Counted from the stretch's first letter, positions 43,837-55,910 are shown. The stretch is 64,000 nucleotides of DNA from Trifolium pratense (GCF_020283565.1 NC_060061.1:25829362-25893361); one strand, 5' to 3'. Made by a program: numbers and translations. Notes: generated by a model not told the origin, from the letters alone.

Positions 43837-44690
43837 TCTATTATAATATATTAAAATCGGTTACCACCAAAGTTCCTAATTTATCCTTAATACTTTTAAT
43901 CACGTTTAAAGTTTTATATCCTTCATTGTAATTTCATTAAAATAAACAAAAAAAAAACATAGAAAGATGATATGCTTTAAAATAGGAAAAAAAAATTATA
44001 GATAGGAACAAAAACATAACAATCTATACATTTTTATAGGAAGAAAACAAAACAATAATTAATAATAATATAATAAAGTTAATTAGTATCAAACTTACTA
44101 AATTACCCTAAATATTCCTAATAAAATTTCTAATTTTTTATTAAAAATATACACGGGACCATTATTTGTCACTAAAACATTAAAAATTGAATAAATAAGT
44201 TCATAAGAAATAATTAACACAAATTCAACTTATATTTTAAAAATATTACTCCATCTGTTTCAAATTACTTGACTTTTTAGAAAAAAAACAAGAAATTAAG
44301 AAATTGTATTTTTACACCTTATTTTCCTATTATACTCTTATTTTAATTCACCAATATTTATTTTTTTGCGCACACTAAAAAAGCAAAACAAAAAAATAAA
44401 CAAATTATACAAAGAAGTTTAGTAAAAAAAAAGATTTAAAATAAGGAGGGTATAATAGACAAAATATAACATAAATTATCAAAAATTCAAGTAATTTGAA
44501 AAAAAAAATTTTTTTTCAAAAAGTCAAGTAATTTGAAACGGATGAAGTATATTGTATAACAATTTTTTTTTGACAAATGTATAATAAATTTTAAATATTT
44601 AATTTGAAATAAATTTTTGACATTAATAGACAAACTCAAATATCGAATAAAAGTCAATGACCCATGCGAATGCACGAGTCTTTAAACTAG
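43837..44690 (+). mobile_element. Non-autonomous Helitron
   Basis: Starts TCTATTATAATATATTAA after an A and ends with hairpin GACCCATGC/GCACGAGTC, then TTTAAACTAG before a T. TC...CTAG between A and T and the terminal hairpin fit Helitrons. 854 bp, no Rep/helicase. Confidence 0.6.
44249..44547. mobile_element. Stowaway MITE inside the Helitron
   Basis: TA|CTCCATCTGTTTCAAATTAC and its complement GTAATTTGAAACGGATGAAG|TA; 299 bp with long inverted ends. Confidence 0.9.
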
Positions 44691-44889
44691 TAATCTTCAA
44701 AAAAAAGAAAAGATGCTATAATAGACAAAATATAACTTTAAATTATCAAAACGATAAATAATTGAAACATTTTTTTTCCAAGACGGCAAATAAAAAGGAA
44801 TGGTGGGAGTATTAATTAATTACTGTATTTTCTTTTTCTACCTTTTATCAACTATGTATATGCATGTGACGAAATCAAGTGACCAAATC

Positions 44890-45064
44890 AACAAAATGTT
44901 AGTTGGTTTAGTGGTGTGATTGACGCTGAACTTGGTAGGGAGGACCACGGTTGATCCCCGCAACTGTATTTGGGAGGAGACTAGAACCATTTGATGCCAA
45001 AACTTGCCCCGAACTCTGGACTACTAAGGCCCCATCCTCCTAAGAACCAGAGCATGAAAAAAAA
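44890..45064 (+). mobile_element. tRNA-derived SINE
   Basis: A box TAGTTGGTTTAGTGG (44900-44914), B box GGTTGATCCCC (44949-44959), A-rich tail, and perfect 18-bp duplications AAATCAAGTGACCAAATC at 44872-44889 and 45065-45082. About 175 bp. Confidence 0.9.
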
Positions 45065-45313
45065 AAATCAAGTGACCAAATCTTTGTGACCACCTAAAAC
45101 TTTCTCTTCCAATTCAGCTATTAAACTGCTCAAATCAATTTTTAAAATATTATCTTTGTTTCATTTTTATCGCTTTTAAGTAATTTAGTTATTAAACTCA
45201 TATAACATACAGAGACAAATAAAGAATTTTGATTTCGAACTCAAATTTCTACGGATTACTATCTCTACCGACTTAAACTGTATTTACGGAATATGTTTGT
45301 TTTATTTTATTAT

Positions 45314-46470
45314 GGGTAAATGATCATTTACCCCCCCTGCAAAATAAGCAAATTTTCGTTTACCTCCCTATGCAGATTTTTTTTCTGTTTACACCCCTGC
45401 AAAAAATAGATTCACTCATTTTGCCCCCTGTGTGTACAGCAGGACATGTGATTTTGCAAATTTGCTGACGTGGCTTGTACACGTGGAAAAAAACATTTAT
45501 ATTTATTTTTAAATTCCACGTCAGATAATATTTTTTTCAAAAAAAAAAAAATTTCCTACAAAATTAATAAACAAATTTTTTTTCCAAAATTAAAAGAAAA
45601 TCCTACAAATAATTTTTTTTTCCCTACAAAATTTTAAAAAATTCCTACAAATAGTTTTTTCGTACAAAATTATTATTTTTTTCCTAAAATAAAAAAATGA
45701 ATTTTCATATTTTTCTCCCAAATAAAGTTTATTTTCATAATAAAGATTTTAAAAATTTATTTTCAAATCTTTTTGATTTAAAAAAAACAAAATCTTCGCC
45801 GGTTTACTTCCACCGTCGTGATCATATTCGTCGTCGTCTTCTTCAATCATCGGAATCGTCTTCTACTTCGTTATTGTCTTCTGCTTCCTTCTATTTTTCT
45901 AGTTCTAGGGCAAATGATTTTGGTATAAGAGAAAAACACGAATAAAACTTCTTTAACAAAAAAATAATGTTTTGTTTTTAAAAAATAAAGATCATGTTTT
46001 TTTTAATTCAAAAAGATTCGAAAATAAATCTTTAAAATTTTTATTTTAAAAATAAACTTTATTTTGGGAGCAAAATAAGAAAATTCATTTTTTTTTGTTG
46101 GAAATTTTTAAAAATTCTTTGTAGGAAAAAAAATTTATTTTTTTTGGAGGAAATTTTTTAAAAAATTTTGTAGGAAAAAAAATTTATTTGTAGGATTTTT
46201 TTGGGAAAAAAAAAATCCGTTTTTTTATTTTGTAGGAATTTTTTTTTAAAATATATTATCTGACGTGGAATTTAAAAAATAAATATTAATTATTTTTTCC
46301 ACGTGTACAAGCCATGTCAGCAGATTTGCACATTCACATGTCCTGTTGTACACACAGGGGGCAAAATGAGTGAATCTATTTTTTGCAGGGGGTAAACAGA
46401 AAAAAAATCTGCATAGGGGGGTAAACGAAAATTTGCTTATTTTGCAGGGGGGGTAAATGATCATTTACCC
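45314..46470. mobile_element. Foldback element, full copy
   Basis: Both ends read GGGTAAATGATCATTTACCC, itself a palindrome. Arms of about 500 bp pair almost throughout. Between them is a unique centre (about 45790-45960) with CGTCGTCGT. No transposase. The border duplication is not clear. A second, inverted and truncated copy lies at 49504-50490. Confidence 0.85.
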
Positions 46471-46901
46471 TAAAATCATTATAAACTCACACAAAAATAA
46501 AAAATTCGAATTCAAACTTTGATCATGATATCCAATTTAACAATTTCGACATTTTCTACTACTTGAATTAAACTTGTGGACTAGTCAATCTTATCCTTTG
46601 ATAAGCTTAGATGATTGATGAGGACAAGTTCGTTTAATTGGATCTAAGAAACGCAAGGAAAACGATTTAGTTGTAAACTTACAATTATGCTTTGAAAACG
46701 TCTTGTCATGTGAGTTAATGGATTGGTGACTTAATTTAAGTGTTACACGTTATGGTTGTTAAAAAACGGATATACGTCACAAAACCAAACCAAGTCAAAC
46801 ACACACATTTCACATTCTATTTGCATTGCATTATTTCCACAATATATGACGCGTCTAGAATTATATATACTCAAAAAATAATGGTGGCATTTGTGGTACA
46901 C
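46471..46901. other. AT-rich DNA without a gene
   Basis: No supported feature. Confidence 0.4.
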
Positions 46902-46915
46902 AACTCAAGCTTTAT

Positions 46916-46941
46916 TACCTCAAAAAAAAAAAAAAAAAAAA
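46916..46941 (+). mobile_element. Minimal poly(A) retroposon insertion
   Basis: TACCTC plus about 20 A, flanked by perfect 14-bp repeats AACTCAAGCTTTAT (46902-46915 and 46942-46955). This looks like an extremely 5'-truncated target-primed insertion. Confidence 0.7.
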
Positions 46942-47270
46942 AACTCAAGCTTTATGCAATGGCAGATAAATGATCGAGAAATGATATATATAGTTATGGT
47001 GGCAAGATGAATGGGTAAAATAATCCAAATAATCGGCTTCAAGGTCGCAACCAAATAACCCACCTTGAAGTCGATTATTTGGGTGTGTAAGTGTTTTCGG
47101 TTGAATTATTGATCGATTGAGATATGATGGTCGGAGTGAAGCAGTCAATTTTACTAAGAATTCTTTTTTCAAACTATCCAAATATTATTGTAGCAAGTGC
47201 ATTTCGGTTGATCTCAACACACCTACTAAGGGTGTGTTTGGTAACACAAATAAGCTAGCTTATAATTTAT

Positions 47271-47443
47271 GGGTTATGCTAATCGGTGCCCCCGGGCACT
47301 GGTTAAGGAAACCAAAAAAGGAAATATTTACATTGAAAATAATACTTTTTAGACTTTCGAGGCGTTGACTGCACAAAGTTCAAAGTCATATTACTATATT
47401 TGCTTCCTTAAACAGTGCCCGGGGGCACTGTTTAGCATTTTCC
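47271..47443 (+). mobile_element. Small Mutator-type MITE, first copy
   Basis: 173 bp, GGGTTATGCTAA...TTTAGCATTTTCC, with GTGCCCCCGGGCACTG near each end. Flanked by perfect 9-bp ATAATTTAT (47262-47270, 47444-47452). Confidence 0.9.
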
Positions 47444-47660
47444 ATAATTTATTATATGAGTTTATAAGCTTGTTTCAAAAAATTAGCGGTGTTTGGTGAC
47501 AAGTTTTTTTTACTAGCTTATAACTTTTTTCCAGATGTTATTTCAAGTAGCGATCGAGCTTATAGCTTTTTACACTTTATTCCATTTATACCCTTTAATT
47601 TAATAACTACCTACTCTAAAAAGGAAACTATCCACTATCAATTATGTCATTTTATATTTA

Positions 47661-47835
47661 GGAAAATGCTAAACAGTGCCCCCGGGGCACTGTTTAAGGA
47701 ACCAAATATAGTAATATCATATTGAAGTTTGTGCAGTCAACGCCTCGAAAGTCTAAAATGTGCTATTTTCAATTTTAAAATTTCCTTTTTTGGTTTCCTT
47801 AACCAGTGCCCCGGGGGCACCGGTTAGCATGACCC
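47661..47835 (-). mobile_element. Small Mutator-type MITE, second copy, inverted
   Basis: 175 bp, same family as 47271-47443 in opposite orientation. Flanked by perfect 9-bp TTATATTTA (47652-47660, 47836-47844). Confidence 0.9.
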
Positions 47836-48151
47836 TTATATTTATTAACCACTTTAAAAGCTAATTTTCCCAAACACTTTAATTTCAATTAGCTAGCTTT
47901 TCAGCTATCAATTAGCTTTTAGCTTATTTTTAACAACACCCCGAATCACATGAACTTTGATGGCTATGAGGTTTGAAATTAATGGTATGACATGAGAAGA
48001 TAGAGAACTCTTATTAGATATCAATGTAGTAATTCATTAATAATTATGGTGAATGTTCATTAAACTTACCAGGTAGTTACATATAACAAACAAATCTATG
48101 ATCTAATAGTAATCTTTTTAAGAAATCTGTTTCGAATTTCATACATTATGG

Positions 48152-49135
48152 TTGTGTGAGGGTGGAGCACGTGTGTCTACGTGGTGGAGAGAGTTGGCGC
48201 GTATTAGGGATGGTGGAGGTGAGATAGGGGGAGGGTGGTTCAGGGAGCATGTTTCGAGACGTGTGGGGGATGGGTCCGACACTTTTTTCTGGACTGATCC
48301 CTGGGTGGATGGGACCTCGTTGCAGGAGCGGTTTGGGCGGCTGTTTGACCTGGCACAAAACAAATCGGCTTCAGTGGCTGAGATGTTTATGCAAGGTTGG
48401 GGGGCTGGAGGGGAGGCGTGGGTGTGGAGGCGTCAGTTGAGGGCGTGGGAGGAGGAGATGTTGGGGGAGTGTCAGTCTTTACTACTTACCCTTTCTTTGC
48501 AGGATCATGTCTCAGATAGATGGTTGTGGCAGTCTGACATGGACGACGATTACACGGTTCGTGGTGCATATCAGCTTTTGACGTCACAGGATGCAGTTAC
48601 TTTGGATGATGCGTCGGGTCTTATTTGGCATCGTCAGGTTCCTTTGAAGGTTTCCATCTGTGCCTGACGACTTTTGCGGGACAGGTTACCTACCAAAGCA
48701 AACCTGGTTACTCGAGGGATTTTACCTGTGGCGGCCCATCATTGTGTTTCTGGTTGTGGTGAGGCTGAGACGGTTCAGCACTTGTTCCTTTCGTGCAGTA
48801 CTTTTGGTGCTCTATGGTCTCTTATCAGCTCATGGATTGGCTCTTCTTTGGTGACTGCTCAGACTCTTGCAGATCATTTTGTTCAGTTTACAGCTTCAGC
48901 AGGTGGTCTTCGAGCACGACGTTCTTTTATGCAGCTCATATGGCTTGCTTGTGTGTGGGTTATGTGGACCGAAATAAACCACAGATTGTTCAGAGGCTCA
49001 ACATGTTCGGTGCATCATATGTTGGACAAGATCAAGATTTTTTCTTATAGGTGGTTGAAAGCGACGAGTAGTACGCTAGCTTTGAACTGCCATAGTTGGT
49101 GGTCTAGTCCTATGACTTGTTTAGGCCTTGTTTAG
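48152..49135 (+). pseudogene. LINE ORF2 C-terminal region with zf-RVT domain
   Basis: Frame starts inside the ORF (CEGGARVSTWWRELARIRDG) because of 5' truncation. Follows GDGSDTFFWTDPWV, WVWRRQLRAWEEEMLGEC, GAYQLLTSQD, LIWHRQVPLKVSIC, then RLLRDRLPTKANLVTRGIL, HHCVSGCGEAETVQHLFLSC and a C terminus ending TCLGLV. This is the zinc-binding region behind the RT of plant L1-like elements. A TGA at 48665-48667 stands where the motif normally has tryptophan (FAWRL), in the same frame as the rest. Much more balanced base composition than its surroundings. Not functional. Confidence 0.92.
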
Positions 49136-49220
49136 TTTCTTTTGGTTCTTGTGTTTTGACTCTATTGTAACATTTCTTAGTCTCGTGGCAAGTCTTGTGC
49201 TGTGTAGACTATTTGCGTTA

Positions 49221-49328
<108 letters not shown>

Positions 49329-49503
49329 CATTTTGGCTTGTTCAAAAAAAAGAATTTCATACATTATTATCAAGTAGTTTCTATAGCATCATATCATATT
49401 TATGCAGTCCATTTGATCGATAGTAAAAAACTATACAACTCTTGGCGTGGTTGACGAAAAGAAATAAACATTTTATTCTATTTTACAATGGTAGTTTAAT
49501 TAA

Positions 49504-50490
49504 GGGTAAATGATCATTTACCCCCCCCGCAAAATAAGCAAATTTTCGTTTACCCCCTATGCAGATTTTTTTTCTGTTTACCCCCCTGCAAAAAATAGAT
49601 TCACTCATTTTGCCCCCTGTGTGTACAACAGGACATGTGAATGTGCAAATCTGCTGACATGGCTTGTACACGTGGAAAAAATAATTAATATTTATTTTTT
49701 AAATTCCACGTCAGATAATATATTTAAAAAAAAAAATTCCTACAAAATAAAAAAACGGATTTTATTTTTTTTTTTTCCCAAAAAAATCCTACAAATAAAT
49801 TTTTTTTCCTACAAAATTTTTTTAAAAATTTCCTCCAAAAAAAATAAATTTTTTTTCCTACAAAGAATTTTTAAAAATTTCCAACAAAAAAAAATGAATT
49901 TTCTTATTTTGCTCCCAAAATAAAGTTTATTTTTAAAATAAAAATTTTAAAGATTTATTTTCGAATCTTTTTGAATTAAAAAAAACATGATCTTTATTTT
50001 TTAAAAACAAAACATTATTTTTTTGTTAAAGAAGTTTTATTCGTGTTTTTCTCTTATACCAAAATCATTTGCCCTAGAACTAGAAAAATAGATGGAAGCA
50101 GAAGACAATAACGAAGTAGAAGACGATTCCGGTGATTGAAGAAGACGACGACGAATATGATCACGACGGTGGAAGTAAACCGGCGAAAATTTTGTTTTTT
50201 TTAAATCAAAAAGATTTGAAAATAAATTTTTAAAATCTTTATTTTGAAAATAAACTTTATTTGGGAGAAAAATATGAAAATTCATTTTTTTATTTTAGGA
50301 AAAAAAAAATAATTTTGTACGAAAAAAAACTATTTGTAGGAATTTTTTAAAATTTTGTAGGGAAAAAAAATTTATTTGTAGGATTTTCTTTTAATTTTGG
50401 AAAAAAAATTTGTTTATTAATTTTGTAGGAAATTTTTTTTTTTTTGAAAAAAATATTATCTTACGTGGAATTTAAAAATAAATATAAATG
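49504..50490. mobile_element. Foldback element, inverted truncated copy
   Basis: Same family as 45314-46470 but in the opposite orientation; it ends abruptly at 50490 after AAATAAATATAAATG, lacking the last 170-190 bp of one arm. The central ORF-like part (50285-50037) differs from copy 1 by only a few residues. Confidence 0.85.
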
Positions 50491-51015
50491 GAGACGATTG
50501 TTATGGGATTATAGATCTACAAGATTAAAAGTATTATTGGTTCAAACGGCATTATTGTCATTATGGCCGACATAATTATGGAGAATCTTTGCTTTTCAAA
50601 AAGATAGATTCATGGCAGACATCATTATTAGTACTTTTGACTATTTTGTAAAAGTTATTTGTTTGTATTAGAAATAATTGTCATGTAATTATTGTGTTTT
50701 AACTGACAGTTGTCAGTATAGGTTCTTCCTTCCCCTCTATAAAAGGAAGTTTAGTTTTTCATTATGGATCATCGAAAAATTCTCTGAGTATAACAATCTG
50801 AAGAATTCTAGAGATCTTTTGTAAGTATTTTCCAATATAAATAAAAATGTTTTCGCAATATAATCTCTTCTTTCATATATTAACTTTTCAAGTTATATTT
50901 TTATTAACTACTGAATTAGATTTATTTCTTGATATCCTTCCATTATTCTCTCATCATATTTTATGGATTATGTTTTGTTTTTACGAAATTATCATCAATT
51001 ACAACGATCCAGCAG

Positions 51016-51017
<2 letters not shown>
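50491..51017 (+). promoter_or_regulatory. LTR- or pararetrovirus-like promoter and leader fragment
   Basis: CTCTATAAAAGGAAG near 50736 resembles a strong TATA box; a presumed start site follows about 30 bases later and AATAAA about 70 bases after that, an order seen in LTRs and in plant pararetrovirus leaders. Bounded by a truncated foldback element and a (TA)n tract. No coding sequence or primer site is present, so identity is uncertain. Confidence 0.3.

Positions 51018-51059
<42 letters not shown>
51018..51059. repeat. (TA)n tract at the left edge of block copy B
   Basis: About 21 TA units directly followed by TTGATTATGCAAG, as in copy A. Confidence 0.95.
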
Positions 51060-51061
<2 letters not shown>

Positions 51062-51499
51062 ATTATGCAAGAAATATGCAACCATATTATAACCATTAAC
51101 TTGAGTCAAAGATGTGAGTCAAAAAATTGTTCCAAATTATAATATTGCTAGATGCTTAAAACTTTGATGACGTAATTTTAATCATAATTGATTAATATGC
51201 CTTAGAGGTTGAAAGGTTTTATTTCTAAGTAAGTGATCCGAGTTCGATTCCCATGGTTGACAAATTTCTAATTATTTTTAATTTTTAATAAAGCTATGTG
51301 AAAAACTTCATGCCTAAACCGCAAAGAAAATTAGGGTTAACCTAGTTGCATATTATAATCATTATATATAAGAAAGATAAACATAATCAAGTAGTAATTA
51401 TATAGCAATGGGTAGTGTGAAGTAGCACCATTCATTGCAGTTTTCGATTTCCAATCCAACCAAAAAGTGAAATTTGCTTATAATACTGATGTACTTATA

Positions 51500-51764
51500 C
51501 TCCTTCGTACCAACTACCAAAGTATAAAAATTTATTGATCATTGCACATATATCAATACATAATTTTGATTACAAATATTTTTAATTGTCTATTAGTAAA
51601 AATTATAAAAATTTGATATTTTGAAAATATTCATTGAAACAAATCAAACAAGATTTTATATGATAATATTTACATTTATATACTTTTAGAAAAATATGAT
51701 CAAAACAAGACATATAAATAGTGCATTTAGTCAAAGTAGATCTTATAAAATGGGACTGAAGGAG
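51500..51764. mobile_element. Stowaway-like MITE (copy B)
   Basis: Counterpart of 31057-31321, same length. Confidence 0.75.
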
Positions 51765-51993
51765 TATGTCGTAGAGTACATGTTAATAATCTAAAAGCAA
51801 AAACATTTTCTTAAAATTTGTGTAATTAATTTATGAAAAGTTTAAAAAGTAGATGCACGGACAACATTTCTTTATTTAAAAAATTACGGAAACCAATGAA
51901 TGAACTTGAACAAAAGTTAGTCTCAATACTTGCATTAGTTTCCGTAATTTTCTTTTCCCCCTCTTTCTTTCCACTCAACGAAACAGACCATTA

Positions 51994-52773
51994 GGGTCTG
52001 TTTGGTAACAGTCTTTTCAGAAAGAGCTTATAGCTTATTTTACTGACTTATAACTTCTTTTTCAGAAGTTATTTCAAGTAGCTTATGAGCTTATAGCTTA
52101 TAGGTTTTCATTTTTTTCTTCCTCTTTTACCCTTATTATTTTAACTAAAATCCACATTTACCCTTTATAATTTATTATCATTAGAATTTAAAATAAAATA
52201 AGTAAATACATGTTTTAACGTTGCTTCTTTTAAAATCACATGTATATAGTAAGTTTTAACGTTGCCTTATTATCTATTTTCAAATATGAAGGCTAAAACG
52301 TATTTTTTTTTTTATCAATTCATAGGTACGTACCTTACTATAATTTTTTTTAAACAACGTACCTTACTATAATTAACCATTATACAGTATTGTGAATATA
52401 TTTAGTTGTTACTTTCTCATAAAATATATCAACTGAAATGAAAATAATTTTTTTATAAAAAAATTCAGCATATAAAAATTAGTTTAATAATAATATTTGA
52501 AAGATATATTTATTGAATTAATAAACTTAAAATATTATAAAAAAAACTTAAAATATTAAATTCTAAGTATTTTAAATAGTATTAATTTGATAAAAAAAAA
52601 TTATTGAATTAAAGATGTCCTTTTATGTCATTTTACATTTATCAGTCAGTTGAACCGCTAATTGTACCAAACACTTCAATCAGCTTATCAGCTAGAAGCT
52701 ATTAGCCATTAGACATCAGCCATAAGCTATCAACTAGCTTATCAACTATAAGCTATTTTTGTCAAACAAAGCC
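51994..52773. mobile_element. Tourist-like MITE (copy B)
   Basis: Counterpart of 31551-32330, same 780-bp length and TTA flanks. Confidence 0.85.
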
Positions 52774-52868
52774 TTAATCTTTTTATAGGTTTATTCTATA
52801 CAGAACCCTAAAAGTTTATGAATTACAATTACTATATGCAAATTTTTTTTTTTCTACAAATAAATTTA

Positions 52869-53045
52869 CTCTCTCAGTCTCAAAATAAATGACATAGTTT
52901 TATTATGCGCACTATTCAAATAATATGCTTTGACCATATGTTTTTTCCTAATATATAATGCAAATATTAGCACATAAGATATTATTTGATTTGTCTCGGT
53001 GAATATTTTCAACATATACAATTTTTATAATTTTTTAACGATATG
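52869..53045. mobile_element. Stowaway MITE, right end deleted (copy B)
   Basis: Left part matches 32427 onward; the sequence jumps after TTTTTTAACGATA to TGTCTATAAAAAAA, skipping the right end and the SINE found in copy A. Confidence 0.8.
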
Positions 53046-53144
53046 TCTATAAAAAAAAATGGTTGCCTCGGTATGTTATGAATTTTTATAACTAGTATTT
53101 ATGATGCACCGAGAAGGAATTGTTCAAAGGATTAAAAATTTAAA

Positions 53145-54861
53145 GGGGTTTTCTAACTTAGACCCTAGTTAGGTCTAAGTTAGCAAGGTGCACCTTTTGA
53201 GTTGGACAAAAATACCCATTTTTTTTTTTTTGAAACAATAGAGCAACTGGGGCATGTATGTAATTTGCATCATAAAAATACCTTTTTTTTTTTTTGAAAC
53301 AATAGAACAACTATTACATTTTTTAAATTTCTTCCAAATTTCGACCTCATTTTACGTGCGAATCGAACGCCGATTTCAAAAACTAATACCGGAAACCTTT
53401 GTAAAATTGAAAAACGATCAAAATCCATATAAGGAACGTCGAGTTTCGTTGAGTATTGAGGGAGATCGAACCGGGTCAAAAACCGGGTCGCACGACCCGT
53501 TTCTGCATAAAACGGGTGGGAGGGACGATGAACAGTGCGCGTCGCCCACGCCCACTCTCACCGGCGGCGCGTGGGGGCGCGTGCGGCCTCAGGGAGGCTC
53601 TATTTTTTTTTTATTTTTTCATAATAACATAGTAGATATTATTCTGGAAATTTTGGTATATTGTATGAAATTTTTGGAGACCCGAAACTATTTTTAGTTA
53701 ATTAAATGAGTAAAAAGGTAATTAAAAATATTATAATTCCATAAAAAATTTCCAAAATTTTATGTAAAGTACTATGAATTATTTAGAACCCTCTTGTGTA
53801 CCTCACTCTCCCTAGTTCAAGTCATGAAATTATTTTCACAAATTCCGCTGATTATTTAAAACCATTTAACAAATAATAATAATAATTTCATAGATTTGTA
53901 CTCTGAAACCAATTGTTTTTTTATTTGTTTCTAATAAAATATTAGATAATATTCTGGAACTTTTGGTATATTTTATGAAATTTTTTGAGACCTGAAACTA
54001 TTTTTCGTTAATTAAATGAGATAAAACGGTAATTAAAAACTATTGTTTGCTTCTGAAACCATTTAGCTGGAAGAATGGTTTCAGAGAGTTATACTGTGAA
54101 ACCATTCTAGCAGTAAAATGGTTTCAGAAGCAAACAATTAAAAATCAACTCCCCTGAAACCATTCTATCAGTGAAATGGTTTCAAAGTACAACGCTCTGA
54201 AACCATTGTACCAGCTAAATGGTTTCAGAATGGTTTAAGAAGCAAACAATTAAGAAATTACTCACTGAAACCATTCTACCAGTAAAATGGTTTCAGAGAG
54301 TTATACTGTGAAACCATTCTACCAGCTAAATGGTTTCACAGTATTATATAAAGATAATTAAAGGTAGTGAAAAATTGAGTTTTTTTTTTTGTGTCCAAAT
54401 CAAACGAACCAAGTCTCTATTTGTAGACAAAAAAAAATTATGAATTTTGGTATAAAAATAAAAAAATAAAAAATTAATTTACAATGAAATAATTGAGTTT
54501 AAAGTATTAAATGAAAAAAAAAAACACGCCAACCACCCAGCAGTTGACACGTGTCCTGCTTTTTTAAAATGAAATTTTCTCTCTCCAGGCGCAGATCTAG
54601 TGTGGTGCACGCTCTGGCTTATCATGGAGATGGATGATCTGGACTGTCTGATTGATCCGACAGCCATGATGAGATCATCTCTTGGCCGTCTGATGGAAAT
54701 CAACGGTCTGTAACGGTGGTCCTGCGGTAGGCGCGCGACACTGGATCAGCGCCAATATGTTTTTTTTTTTTTTTTTTTAAAAAAAGAAAGGGTATTTTTG
54801 TCCAACTCAAAAGGTGCACCTTGCTAATTTAGACCCAACTGGGTCTAAATTAGCAGCCCCC
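53145..54861. mobile_element. Mutator-like element present only in copy B
   Basis: Perfect 9-bp duplications AAATTTAAA (53136-53144, 54862-54870); copy A has the empty site with one AAATTTAAA (near 33018). Ends GGGGTTTTCTAACTTAGACC and GGTCTAAATTAGCAGCCCCC start inverted repeats of about 85 bp that share AAGGTGCACCTTTTGAGTTG. 1717 bp, no transposase. Holds a GC-rich stretch (53460-53610) and six hairpins (54055-54338). Confidence 0.93.
54055..54338 (+). repeat. Six GAAACCATT...AATGGTTTC hairpins
   Basis: Six units of GAAACCATT, 10-11 bases often TCTACCAGTA-like, AATGGTTTC, separated by 12-45 bases of varied sequence such as AGAGAGTTATACTGT (twice). Confidence 0.9.
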
Positions 54862-54934
54862 AAATTTAAAATGTGTCTTGTTTCACCCGCATTTTTTTTG
54901 TACAATATTTCACCCGTATTTAAAGTGTAATAAT

Positions 54935-55459
54935 CAAGGTTGTCAGAATCGGACCGGTCATCGAACCGGCGAGTTCACCGGTTTAAGGTTCAATTGGTCG
55001 GACCGGGTTCAATCGGGGTCGAACCGTTTTTAATTAAATATATATTTTAATTAATATATAAATAAAAATATATGAATAATTGCTCAATATTTCATAATTT
55101 CACACATTAAAAAGATAAAATATATCACAAGTCAAAATAAAATAAAATTTATAATTCAAACCAAATGAAGAATAGATGAAAAACAAAAATATTTCCTATT
55201 CCTACGACGTTGTTGTTTTGTTTCATTTTTTTTTAAAAAAAAAGTTAAAACGACGTCGTTTTGCCCTATTTTTTAAAAAAAATTAAAAAATCTGCCAAAC
55301 TGCTTGAACCGCTCGGCAGGTTCACCGGTTCGTCCCGGTTCGACTCCGGTTCAGGCGGTTTTTTGCCGGTCGGTTTTCTGTCCGTTTTTTGCTCAAAGCC
55401 GAACCGTTTTTATGACCGGTTCACGGTCCGACCGGTCCGGTCCGGTTTTGATAACCTTG
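54935..55459. mobile_element. hAT-like MITE rich in CCGG (copy B)
   Basis: Counterpart of 33085-33596 with a small internal length difference. Confidence 0.85.
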
Positions 55460-55910
55460 GTAATAATAGTGATAAAATGAAGTGGTTGACTTTTTATTTT
55501 CTTTTGGATAAATTTAAGGTAGAGCTTTACATCCCAACTATGTCGGTGCCCCAACTTCCCTTTTCTCTATTTATATCTCATTATTATTATTAAAAAAGAG
55601 AAAATAAGCTAATTACAACGAGAGACTAGACTTTAACCCCAATGGTACAAGATAAAAGACAAAATTACACCAGAGATTATTTATCTTATTTAGTAGGGTT
55701 TGTCTAACATGTGCATCATTGCACATGTTAAGATAACTAAAAGTAGTAACTTTTTATTAAAAAATAATAATTACAGTATTTATTAAAATATTATACATTT
55801 AATATAAAATGCACAAGTTCCAATACAAATTTAATAATTTAAACTTCTTAACATGTGCAAATTTGCACATGATAGAAAAACCCTATTTAGTATTTGTAAC
55901 ACATTGGTCT

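Larger units (their letters stand above)
43561..44809. mobile_element. Stowaway-like MITE split by a Helitron
   Basis: TA|CTCCCTCGTCCCTCCGTTCC at left; GGAATGGTGGGAG|TA at right. Removing the Helitron at 43837-44690 leaves about 395 bp. Confidence 0.75.
47229..47942. mobile_element. Tourist-like MITE carrying two smaller MITEs
   Basis: GGGTGTGTTTGGTAACAC at left and TTTTTAACAACACCCC at right with TAAGCTAGCTTATAA-like arms. Borders approximate. Confidence 0.6.

Noticed and set aside
45697..45945. 82-codon ORF in the foldback element as a host gene
   Set aside because: Embedded in the element with poly-A/T arms, no known domain, and repeated only with the element; kept as a finding, not as a gene.
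53254..53697. 147-codon ORF in the Mutator-like element
   Set aside because: Runs through A/T homopolymers and the GC-rich island; no transposase motif.
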